Assembly (NCBI RefSeq): GCF_900168265.1
Contig: NZ_FVZF01000008.1
Location: forward strand, 52,835-116,834
DNA length: 64,000 nucleotides
Origin: Salegentibacter salarius
GTDB taxonomy: Bacteria > Bacteroidota > Bacteroidia > Flavobacteriales > Flavobacteriaceae
Reading direction: 5' to 3'
Shown: positions 27,773 to 35,862 of the stretch, piece by piece
How positions within the stretch are numbered: the first letter of the stretch is position 1
How the letters are laid out: every line of letters begins with the position of its first letter
The notes under the pieces: model-generated
Told to the model about the DNA's origin: nothing
Seen by the model: the letters and a program-made list of their open reading frames with translations, nothing else
Databases searched by the model: none
Translations under genes and position numbers: made by a program

Positions 27773-28360
27773 ATGTTTACCGGAATTATTGAAGAAGTAG
27801 GAGAAATAAGCCGCATCAACCCGGAAGGTGGAAATATGCATTTCAGCATAAAAGCAGCAATGACGCCAGAATTAAAAATAGATCAGAGTGTAGCGCATAA
27901 TGGCGTTTGTCTAACTGTGGTTTCAATTAATGATAACGAGTATACCGTTACTGCAGTAGCCGAAACCCTGGAAAAAACGAATTTGAAGAATTTAGCTGAA
28001 GGCTCACCGGTAAACCTGGAACGTGGAATGAAGCTTGGTGACCGACTTGATGGTCATATTGTACAGGGACACGTAGACCAGACAGCAGTTTGTAAAAAAG
28101 TACAGGAGAAAAACGGGAGTTGGGAATTCACTTTTGAATATGATACTACTTTGCAGAATATCACCATAGAAAAAGGATCTATTACGGTAAATGGCGTGAG
28201 TCTTACTGTGGTGAATTCAAAGAAGAACGAATTTAGCGTGGCTATAATTCCTTATACCTACGAGCATACTACCTTTAAATATTTTAAAGAAGGAGATGTT
28301 ATAAACCTGGAATTTGATGTAATAGGAAAATATGTAAAGCGTATTCAGGAATTAAAGTAA
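27773..28360 (+). CDS. ribE: Riboflavin synthase alpha chain
   Basis: This 195-residue protein is made of two similar lumazine-binding halves. The first starts FTGIIEEVGEI and the second carries GHIVQGHVDQTA, with repeated GVCLTVV and GVSLTVV motifs. It dismutates two lumazines into riboflavin and a pyrimidine. The 145-base upstream gap shows no FMN riboswitch core. It ends tail-to-tail, without any spacer, against the small PID-CTERM-like gene. Confidence 0.97.
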   Translation: MFTGIIEEVGEISRINPEGGNMHFSIKAAMTPELKIDQSVAHNGVCLTVVSINDNEYTVTAVAETLEKTNLKNLAEGSPVNLERGMKLGDRLDGHIVQGHVDQTAVCKKVQEKNGSWEFTFEYDTTLQNITIEKGSITVNGVSLTVVNSKKNEFSVAIIPYTYEHTTFKYFKEGDVINLEFDVIGKYVKRIQELK

Positions 28361-28564
28361 TTATTTCTTATTTCTAATATTATGAATCCCCAATCCCAAA
28401 CCGGCAGCGATTAAGGCCGAAATTCCAAAATCTATAGGAAGGCCGGGAGGAGGAGGAGGTAGAGGAGTGGGTTCCGGAGGATTTTCCTGTCCCATAACTA
28501 CCCGAACACTTAATAAGAGTATTACCACAAATATATATTTACAATAATTTCGTTTCTCCCTCAT
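28361..28564 (-). CDS. Small exported protein with PID-CTERM-like sorting tail
   Basis: I start at the ATG at 28564 (67 residues), which places a signal peptide first (KYIFVVILLLSVRVVMGQ). A short proline-rich stretch follows (PPEPTPLPPPPPGLPIDFG), then a hydrophobic helix (ISALIAAGLGLGI) and a basic end (RNKK). This order - PPGxPID motif, membrane helix, basic tail - matches the PID-CTERM-type sorting signal I know from flavobacteria. The mature part would be only about 20 residues. Its stop touches the ribE stop on the other strand. Confidence 0.65.
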   Translation of the reverse strand: MREKRNYCKYIFVVILLLSVRVVMGQENPPEPTPLPPPPPGLPIDFGISALIAAGLGLGIHNIRNKK

Positions 28565-28769
28565 AATTCGTGCGTAATGTACCACAATAATATTATCTCC
28601 CAAAAACTTTGGTTTGGGTTATATAACGTAAAAATAGGTAAGATGGTTTTGTGTGGGGGCAACACTTTATAAATATAACAAAAATTCGCTTTACATTAAC
28701 ATGTACTGATACGGTATTAAGATGAATCTCTTTCCAACTTTGTTTCATTAAATTTCACTCAGCTTTATA

Positions 28770-30869
28770 CTATTCTTTTATATTAACCCACTTTTCAACT
28801 TTTTCAAATAACTGTTTCTTTTCAAATGGTTTTGCTAAATAATCGTCCATTCCTACCTCTCTGCATTTTTGTCTTTCAGCCGCCATAAAATTTGCTGTTA
28901 ACGCAACAATAGGCATAGATAGTTTTAATTGATCTCTAATAACTTTAGTAGTTTCATAACCATTTTTAACCGGCATTTGTACATCCATAAAAATAAGGTC
29001 GTAGCTTTTCTCTCTTAAAAACGAAAGTGCCTTTTCGCCATTTGAGGCCACATCTACCTTTAAGCCTTTACGCTTTAAAATAGCTCTTACCAGGCGTTGG
29101 TTTAATTCACTATCCTCACAAACCAGTATTTTACCCTTATAATCCTGAGAAATCTCGTCTGCCGCAGCCTGGGAAATTTCAACCTGTTCCAAAGGTTTCT
29201 CAAAAGGAATATCAAAAATAAAATCGGTTCCCTTCCCATGCTCACTCTTCACCTCAATACTTCCTTCCTGTTTTTCTATAAGCTGCCTGGAGATATTAAG
29301 TCCGAGGCCGGTACCGCCGTATTTTTGCGAGGTGGTTTCTTCTGCCTGTAAAAAACGTTGAAAAACAGTATCTAATTTATACTGCGGAATTCCAATTCCG
29401 GTGTCTGAAACTTTAAAATTCAATACCGTTTTTCCTGAAATGTCCTTCATTACAGTCACTTTCAGCCTTACGCTTCCCTCTGTGGTGAATTTTATTGCGT
29501 TTCCTAAAAGATTAATAAGTATTTGGGATAGCCTGTTTTTATCACCTATCAATAGTTTTGGAACATCCCTACTAACAAAGGGTTCAAATTCAATTTTCTT
29601 TTGGTGTGCTTTAAGATGTAAAATTGAAAAAACCCTGCTAACTACATCTCTAACATTAAAAACATCCTTATCTATTTGCAATAAACCAGCTTCCATTTTT
29701 GAAAGATCCAAAATATCGTTTACAATAAACAACAGGGAATCCCCGGCAATTTTTACCGCATTTAAGTAATTAATCTTATGCTTATCTTCTTCATTCTCCA
29801 AGAGCAAATCTGTGAATCCAAGCACTGCGTGAATCGGCGTTCTAATCTCGTGACTCACATTGGCGATAAAATTGTCTTTTTGTTCATTGAGATTTTCAGC
29901 CATTTCTTTGGCTTTTTGCAGTGATATAGCGGCCTCAATTTCTTTGGTAATATCCTGGGAAATCTTTACCACTTTTATCACTTTTCCCTCAAGATTCTGG
30001 ATAGGATTATAACTCGCCTGTAAATAAAATTCCGATCCGTCTTTGTGTATTCTGCGCACCCGGCCGGTTTTAAATATGCCCTGGCCTAAAGATCTCCATA
30101 ATCGGTGGCTTTCTGCATAATCCTCTGGGGTAATTAGCATTTTGTGATGACTGCCCAAGAGTTCACTTTCAGAGTAACCGGAAACCTCTTCAAAATTCTT
30201 ATTTATGGAAATTATTGTGCCATCTGGGTTAAATTCTACAACTCCGCTAGAGTTTTTAACCGCCTTCATTAGGTCTTTATTCTCAATTTCCTTGAGCTCA
30301 AGTTTCCTTTGGGTCTGCTCTATTTTTTTCTCAAGAATACTATTCAATTCGGCCCCCAGGCTTTTATTTTTCTGGCGAACTTCTATAAGGTGCATAGCTT
30401 GCCTTGTAAGCAATTTCAATGCTTTTTTTTGCCGGTCGTTTAGTTCTTTCGGCTTACCATCAACCACACATACCGTCCCAATATTGGAACCGTTTTCGGC
30501 CTTTAATGGCATTCCGGCATAGAACCGAATTCCATTTTCTGAAGTTACATAAGGATTATTCTTAACGCGTTCATCTAACAAAGCATCAGATATTTCAAGA
30601 AGTTCATCTTGCAATACGGTATATTGGCAGAAGGTCTCTTCTTTAGGGGTTTCGTTCCCATCTATACCCACCTTTGCTTTATACCATTGTCTTTTATCAT
30701 CTATCATAGAGATAACAGCAATTGGCACATCGCAAATAAGCGCAATGAGCTGCGCTAATTCATCAAAATCCTCTTCGTAGGGAGTGTCTAAAATATTGTA
30801 GGATAGCAAGGTTTGAAGCCTTTTTATTTCCTTAATATCTTCAGTACTAGTAATATTCATAAGGGGCAT
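28770..30869 (-). CDS. Hybrid sensor histidine kinase (GAF-PAS-HisKA-HATPase-REC)
   Basis: This 699-residue protein has no membrane segment, so it senses in the cytoplasm. In order it has a GAF domain (about 25-165), a coiled coil, one PAS domain (about 203-315), HisKA with NVSHEIRTPIH (His in phosphoacceptor position), HATPase (LLGNAIKF; DTGIGIP; GGTGLGL) and a C-terminal receiver (LIFMDVQMP with the phosphoacceptor Asp). Phosphate probably passes to a separate partner not next to it. It lies alone just downstream of the beta-glucan locus on the same strand. Confidence 0.9.
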   Translation of the reverse strand: MPLMNITSTEDIKEIKRLQTLLSYNILDTPYEEDFDELAQLIALICDVPIAVISMIDDKRQWYKAKVGIDGNETPKEETFCQYTVLQDELLEISDALLDERVKNNPYVTSENGIRFYAGMPLKAENGSNIGTVCVVDGKPKELNDRQKKALKLLTRQAMHLIEVRQKNKSLGAELNSILEKKIEQTQRKLELKEIENKDLMKAVKNSSGVVEFNPDGTIISINKNFEEVSGYSESELLGSHHKMLITPEDYAESHRLWRSLGQGIFKTGRVRRIHKDGSEFYLQASYNPIQNLEGKVIKVVKISQDITKEIEAAISLQKAKEMAENLNEQKDNFIANVSHEIRTPIHAVLGFTDLLLENEEDKHKINYLNAVKIAGDSLLFIVNDILDLSKMEAGLLQIDKDVFNVRDVVSRVFSILHLKAHQKKIEFEPFVSRDVPKLLIGDKNRLSQILINLLGNAIKFTTEGSVRLKVTVMKDISGKTVLNFKVSDTGIGIPQYKLDTVFQRFLQAEETTSQKYGGTGLGLNISRQLIEKQEGSIEVKSEHGKGTDFIFDIPFEKPLEQVEISQAAADEISQDYKGKILVCEDSELNQRLVRAILKRKGLKVDVASNGEKALSFLREKSYDLIFMDVQMPVKNGYETTKVIRDQLKLSMPIVALTANFMAAERQKCREVGMDDYLAKPFEKKQLFEKVEKWVNIKE

Positions 30870-30981
30870 TTATGAATGGCAAATATATTAAAAAAGGAAG
30901 CCTTAGAATGGTATTAACCGTGAATTTACTGAAAATCAAGAACTATATTTCCTATCTCTAAAAATAGCTAAAAATGAAAAT

Positions 30982-31011
30982 AAAAAACCCTGCAAACCTA
31001 AATCTACAGGG
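30982..31011 (-). terminator. Terminator after the beta-glucan locus
   Basis: On the minus strand CCCTG...CAGGG with flanking partial pairing is followed by TTTTTT. It lies about 30 bases downstream of the last GH16 gene. Confidence 0.6.
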
Positions 31012-31042
31012 CCAAGTCAAAAAATTCAGTAATTGACCTTTT

Positions 31043-31801
31043 TTATTTATAAACCTTTACATAATCTATTAAAAATTGCTTTGGAAAAATGGAATCGTCC
31101 ACTTCCGGTCCACCAAAATTACCACCTACTGCAAGATTCAGTAAAAAATAAAACGGATGCCTGTAAGGATAAGTTTCTTCATTTTTTTCTGATGGTGAAA
31201 ACGTATAGGTTTTCTCACCATCTATATAGAAGGTTATTGCATCTTCAGTCCAATTCATTTTAAAAACATGGAAATCTGAAGTTACATTTTCTATTCGAGT
31301 AGTCTCAATATTTTCAGTATCGCCGTGGCTTGCCGGTGTGTGCAACGCATTATGAATAGTATCAGGTTTCCTGCCTACAAATTCCATAATATCAATTTCA
31401 CCTGAAGCAGGCCAACCCACTTCATTTATATTATTACCTAGCATCCAGATTGCAGGCCAAAGTCCGTGCCCATCGGGCAACTTAGCTCTAACCTCAACAG
31501 TTCCATATTGAAACTCGAACTTATCCTTACTGTTTACTTTTCCGCTGTAATAAGCATCTCCAACCTTATCGGCGGTAATTACTAAATTCCCATCTTTTAC
31601 AGCTACATAATCTTCGCTGTAAATTTGGCGCTCATTGTTTCCCCAGCCGCAAAGATCGGGACAGCCGTCACCGGTTTCGTAGCTCCAGTTCTCCATATTT
31701 AGGGAATCACCTTCAAAATTTTCTTCCCAAATCAATTCCTGTGCAGCAAGCTGTAGACCTACAAATAGGAAAAGGCCTGATATTATACTTCTCTTCTTCA
31801 T
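31043..31801 (-). CDS. GH16 endo-beta-1,3-glucanase (laminarinase), secreted
   Basis: This 252-residue protein has a signal peptide (SIISGLFLFVGLQLAAQ) and a bare GH16 catalytic domain. The active-site motif EIDIME is at residues 135-140 (Glu135 nucleophile, Glu140 acid/base). The motif E-I-D-I-M-E with an extra Met is the beta-bulge type typical of laminarinases. No lipidation Cys is present, so it is probably periplasmic. It ends the locus, two bases after the GH3 gene. Confidence 0.9.
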   Translation of the reverse strand: MKKRSIISGLFLFVGLQLAAQELIWEENFEGDSLNMENWSYETGDGCPDLCGWGNNERQIYSEDYVAVKDGNLVITADKVGDAYYSGKVNSKDKFEFQYGTVEVRAKLPDGHGLWPAIWMLGNNINEVGWPASGEIDIMEFVGRKPDTIHNALHTPASHGDTENIETTRIENVTSDFHVFKMNWTEDAITFYIDGEKTYTFSPSEKNEETYPYRHPFYFLLNLAVGGNFGGPEVDDSIFPKQFLIDYVKVYK

Positions 31802-31802
31802 A

Positions 31803-34079
31803 TTATTTCTTTAAACTGAACTTAACTGTTTGAAGGTCTCTAGAATTTCCGCCAACCATAACTTCAAATTCACCGGCCTCAGACTCCCATTTTTCATTGG
31901 CAGTATAAAACTGGAGCATTTCTTCATTAATTTCAAAAGTTACGGTCTTTGTTTCTCCAGGAGCTAGGCTTACCGCTTCAAAACCTTTAAGTTCTTTAAT
32001 TGGGCGCGTAGTACTCGCTACTATGTCTTTTATATATAACTGAACGATCTCTTTACCTTCCTTTTCACCAGTATTGCTAAGACTAAAGCTAACTTCAATA
32101 GGGCTGCCAGGAGTAAATTCTTCTTCAGAAATTGTCAAATCGCCGTATTCAAAAGAGGTATAACTAAGGCCAAATCCAAAAGGGTAAAGTGCGTCTTTCT
32201 TCTCATCGGTATATCCGGAATAAGTCACGTGGGTAGGGTTAGAAGGTCGTCCCGTACTTTTTTGATTATAGTAAAGAGGCTCCTGACCTACAGCTCTGGG
32301 GAATGAAACCGGAAGTTTTCCTGAAGGATTGTAATCTCCCAGTAAAACATCGGCAATAGCATTTCCGCTTTCTGAACCTAATTGCCAGGCTTCCACTATA
32401 GCCGGAATATTTTCTGAAGCATACGTGATCTCCATTGGTCTACCGTTAATAAGCACCAAAACAATATTCTTGTTCACTTTGCGAATTTCTTCAAGTAAGT
32501 CTTGCTGAACGCCAGCTAAACCAACATCTACCTGGCTTCTTCCTTCACCGGTTTGAAATGCATCTTCACCAAGTGCCATAATTACCAAATCTGCTTCAGA
32601 AGCTTTATTAATAGCTTCCTGAAATCCAGATGTATCGGTTTCGTTAATCTTTAAGGGCATTAAAAAACTTCTTTCCCCCATACCAAGATTTGCACCTTTA
32701 GCATAGCTAATTTCTACATCTTCATTCATATTGTTTTTTAAACCTTCCAGTAAAGAAACAGCCGAGTTAGCCTCTCCCTGCGCTCTCCAGTTTCCAATAG
32801 GCGTATCCTTATCATCAGCTAATGGACCAATAACAGCGATCTTTTTGATCGAATCCTGAATTGGAAGCAAATCATTTTCGTTCTTTAGCAGAACAATAGA
32901 TTTTTTAGCTACATCTCGAGCTACATTTTTATGCTCTTCAAAAGAAATATTCTCTAAAAGCTCTGGATTAGAATATAAATAAGGATCATCAAATAGTCCT
33001 AGTTTAAATTTTACACGAAGAACACGTTTTACCGCATCGTCTATATATTCCTGACTTACTTTTCCTTCTTCTACAAGGCTTACCAGGCTAGACTCGTAAG
33101 CACCACCTTCCATATCCATGTCGCTACCTGCATTTAAAGCAATTTGGGCTGCGTGCTTTTTATCACGCGCTAATCCATGGGCGATCATTTCTGGAATAGA
33201 ACCCCAGTCTGAAACTACAAAACCATCCCAATCCCATTCTTTTTTTAAGATATCTCGCTGAAGGGTTTTATGTGCGGTGGCTGGAGTACCATCTATATCA
33301 TTAAAAGCATTCATAAAGGTAGCAACGCCCGCTTTGGCAGCTTCTTTAAAAGGCGGAAGAATGGTGTTATGAAGTTCGTTCTCTCCAATATGTACGGTAT
33401 TATAATCCCTTCCTGCTTCTCCAAAACCGTAACCTGCAAAATGCTTTGCCGTAGCAGCTATACTACGCGGATTGGCAAGATCATTACTTTGATAACCTTT
33501 TACTTTGGCAACCGCTACTTTAGAGGTTAGATAAGGATCTTCACCAGATCCTTCCATAATTCTTCCCCAACGCGCATCTCGAGAGACATCTATCATAGGC
33601 GAGAAGGTCCAGTTAACCCCATTAGCCGCAGATTCTACTGCAGCAATTTCTGCTGTTCTCTCCATAGCTTCCAGGTCCCAACTAGCTGTTTCTGCCAGCG
33701 GCACAGGGAAAATAGTAGTATACCCGTGTATTACATCATAACCAAACATTAAAGGAATCTTTAGCCGAGAATTTTCCATCACCAACTTCTGTGCCTCCCT
33801 GGTAGCTTCTACCGAAAGCACATTTAGCATAGCGCCTACTTTACCGGCTTTAAGATTTTCTTCCTTTTGTTTGTTATTCATTTCAGAAGCCGGGCCCGTA
33901 AGATCCCAGCTACCGTTGTATTGAACAAGCTGTCCAACTTTCTCTTCCAGGGTCATTAATGCTAAAACCGAATCTACTTTAGCTTCTACATTTTTAACCG
34001 AACTTTTTATGGTTGAATCCTGCCCTTTTGCTATAAAACAGCTCAACAGGAAAACACCTAACAGATAACGCTTTTTCAT
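31803..34079 (-). CDS. GH3 beta-glucosidase (BglX type)
   Basis: I start at the ATG at 34079 (758 residues), which gives a proper signal peptide (KKRYLLGVFLLSCFIAKGQ). The ATG at 34091 adds four residues. The GH3 N-domain carries the nucleophile in GFVVSDWGS (Asp291), followed by the GH3 C-domain (GDYNPSGKLPVSFPR) and a fibronectin-III-like tail. It removes glucose from the oligosaccharides made by the GH16 enzymes, probably in the periplasm. A terminator-like hairpin lies directly upstream. Confidence 0.92.
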   Translation of the reverse strand: MKKRYLLGVFLLSCFIAKGQDSTIKSSVKNVEAKVDSVLALMTLEEKVGQLVQYNGSWDLTGPASEMNNKQKEENLKAGKVGAMLNVLSVEATREAQKLVMENSRLKIPLMFGYDVIHGYTTIFPVPLAETASWDLEAMERTAEIAAVESAANGVNWTFSPMIDVSRDARWGRIMEGSGEDPYLTSKVAVAKVKGYQSNDLANPRSIAATAKHFAGYGFGEAGRDYNTVHIGENELHNTILPPFKEAAKAGVATFMNAFNDIDGTPATAHKTLQRDILKKEWDWDGFVVSDWGSIPEMIAHGLARDKKHAAQIALNAGSDMDMEGGAYESSLVSLVEEGKVSQEYIDDAVKRVLRVKFKLGLFDDPYLYSNPELLENISFEEHKNVARDVAKKSIVLLKNENDLLPIQDSIKKIAVIGPLADDKDTPIGNWRAQGEANSAVSLLEGLKNNMNEDVEISYAKGANLGMGERSFLMPLKINETDTSGFQEAINKASEADLVIMALGEDAFQTGEGRSQVDVGLAGVQQDLLEEIRKVNKNIVLVLINGRPMEITYASENIPAIVEAWQLGSESGNAIADVLLGDYNPSGKLPVSFPRAVGQEPLYYNQKSTGRPSNPTHVTYSGYTDEKKDALYPFGFGLSYTSFEYGDLTISEEEFTPGSPIEVSFSLSNTGEKEGKEIVQLYIKDIVASTTRPIKELKGFEAVSLAPGETKTVTFEINEEMLQFYTANEKWESEAGEFEVMVGGNSRDLQTVKFSLKK

Positions 34080-34090
34080 TTTTTGGAGCA

Positions 34091-34183
34091 TAAAAAAACT
34101 GCCTGGACTATGTGGGGTAATTAAGTTTGTGGCCTACAAACAAATTATCTTCAACCGTAAAAATTACATAGTAATCAGGCAGT
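34091..34183 (-). terminator. Terminator-like hairpin between GH16-PKD and GH3 genes
   Basis: On the minus strand ACTGCCT-GATT-ACTATGT pairs with ACATAGT-CC-AGGCAGT (two 7-bp stems), and the 3' arm is followed by a run of seven Ts. The enclosed loop has its own hairpin gtttgt/acaaac. The T-run ends directly before the GH3 start codons. It may attenuate or set the 3' end of the upstream susCD transcript. Confidence 0.65.
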
Positions 34184-34201
34184 CTGATTTTTAAAATAAT
34201 A

Positions 34202-35851
34202 TTATTCCTGGTAAACTTTCACGTAATCCACTTCCATAGTAGACTCTTGAAAATCATCAGCAATATCTCCTCCAAGGGTTCCTCCCATGGCAATATTTAG
34301 CAGTAAATAAAAGTCGCTCTGGAAGGGAGTTGAATCATTATTATCAAACTCAAGATGCGGCTCACCATCCATTAGGAAAGTAATTTTTTCCGCGGTCCAT
34401 TCAACTTCATATATGTGGAATTCTGAGGTTACGTCAGAAACTTCTGTGTCACCTACAATAGCATTTCCTCCTGAATTTCCGGGGAAATGTAAGGCAGATG
34501 AAATTCTATCAGGATCGTTTCCTACAAATTCCATAATATCTATTTCGCCAACTCCGGGCCAGGATTCTTCAGGAAATGCAGCGCCAAGCATCCAGATTGC
34601 AGGCCAGGTTCCTCCTCCTGCAGGTAATTTTGCACGAACTTCTACACGACCAAAGGTAAATTCGAATTTATCTTTAGTGGTTATTCTAGCAGAAGTAAAA
34701 TCAAAACCACTCTCAGCTTCTCTCTTTGCTGTTATGACAAGGTTTCCATTTTCAACTCTTACGTTATCCTGCTCATCGGTATAAAACTGAGCTTCATTAT
34801 TACCCCAGCCATTGCTACCGTTACCAGTTTCATAGTTCCAGTTATCGGTGTCAAGGGCATCACCCTCAAACTCATCTGACCAGATCTCGGTATTAAACTG
34901 GCTCTCAAACTCTTCCTCTTCTTCTTCATCCTGGGAAGTAGTGAATTTTAAATACCACGCCAAAGCAGGATCGTTACCCGGTATTACCCTAACATCCATT
35001 GTTGTTGGTGTAATATTAAGAACTTCGTAAGAACTTGAACCTACATAATAGCTCATCGTTCCACCACCAGCGATATTAATTACCGTACCGGTAGTAGCAT
35101 CTTCCGGCAACCCAGAAGTTGAAGGAGAAAGAGAAGCACTAAAGTCTCCAGTATTACTAAAATCAAGACATTGGTCTTCAGAACCATCTCCACCAAAATC
35201 ACCCGTGTAAGCTACATTTACAAAGGTTTGCCCATTGTTATTGTAATTATAAATTATATTATCATTTTCGTTCAGGCTAAACGTCATTTCATCGGTATAG
35301 AAACAAGAACTAACATCTGCGCCGGCCTTTTCAAAAGGAGCAGCTGCATAATATATAGGAGCCGTAAATCCTTCTCCAGCGCTTGGCCCTACACCAAGGT
35401 GAGCTGGCTGTGAAGCTGCTACATACCAGGTTTTCGAACTTCCGCCGGTAAGTAATTCTTTAGTTTCAGGATCGCTAAAGTTACTAAAAACAGTTACGGT
35501 GGTGGTCATATTCGAGGAAGCTCCCCCTGTACCAGATGCCACAACTGTTACCGTATAATCGTTTACACCGTTCTCGTTAAAACTATGGGTGGTTTCTCCA
35601 GAAGCAGAAACTTCTTCAAAACCATCGCCATAAATGAACTTGTAGGTCATGGCGTTATCGGCGCTGGCGGTAAAGCTTACCGCGCCACTACCGTCGCCAT
35701 TAGGCATTTCTTCAGTTTGCCCTACCACTTCAGCGGTAACACTAAGGTTAGAAGGTGTGGTAATATCACCTATATCATAATCGTCGTTGGAACAGGCGCT
35801 GAAAAAAACCAGCGAAAGTACCGCAAGACTTGTTTTAAATATATTTTTCAT
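34202..35851 (-). CDS. Surface lipoprotein with PKD and GH16 laminarinase domains
   Basis: This 549-residue protein has a lipoprotein signal (LAVLSLVFFSAC, Cys20) followed at once by acidic residues (SNDDYDIGD), as in Bacteroidota surface-export signals. A PKD domain (about 35-125) comes next, then a beta-sandwich region of unknown type (about 130-305), a Glu-rich linker (308-316) and GH16 (about 320-549). The catalytic motif EIDIME is at 436-441. It probably sits on the cell surface and makes the first cuts in the glucan. It lies 12 bases downstream of the glycan-binding protein gene. Confidence 0.88.
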   Translation of the reverse strand: MKNIFKTSLAVLSLVFFSACSNDDYDIGDITTPSNLSVTAEVVGQTEEMPNGDGSGAVSFTASADNAMTYKFIYGDGFEEVSASGETTHSFNENGVNDYTVTVVASGTGGASSNMTTTVTVFSNFSDPETKELLTGGSSKTWYVAASQPAHLGVGPSAGEGFTAPIYYAAAPFEKAGADVSSCFYTDEMTFSLNENDNIIYNYNNNGQTFVNVAYTGDFGGDGSEDQCLDFSNTGDFSASLSPSTSGLPEDATTGTVINIAGGGTMSYYVGSSSYEVLNITPTTMDVRVIPGNDPALAWYLKFTTSQDEEEEEEFESQFNTEIWSDEFEGDALDTDNWNYETGNGSNGWGNNEAQFYTDEQDNVRVENGNLVITAKREAESGFDFTSARITTKDKFEFTFGRVEVRAKLPAGGGTWPAIWMLGAAFPEESWPGVGEIDIMEFVGNDPDRISSALHFPGNSGGNAIVGDTEVSDVTSEFHIYEVEWTAEKITFLMDGEPHLEFDNNDSTPFQSDFYLLLNIAMGGTLGGDIADDFQESTMEVDYVKVYQE

Positions 35852-35862
35852 TTTTATGCTTT

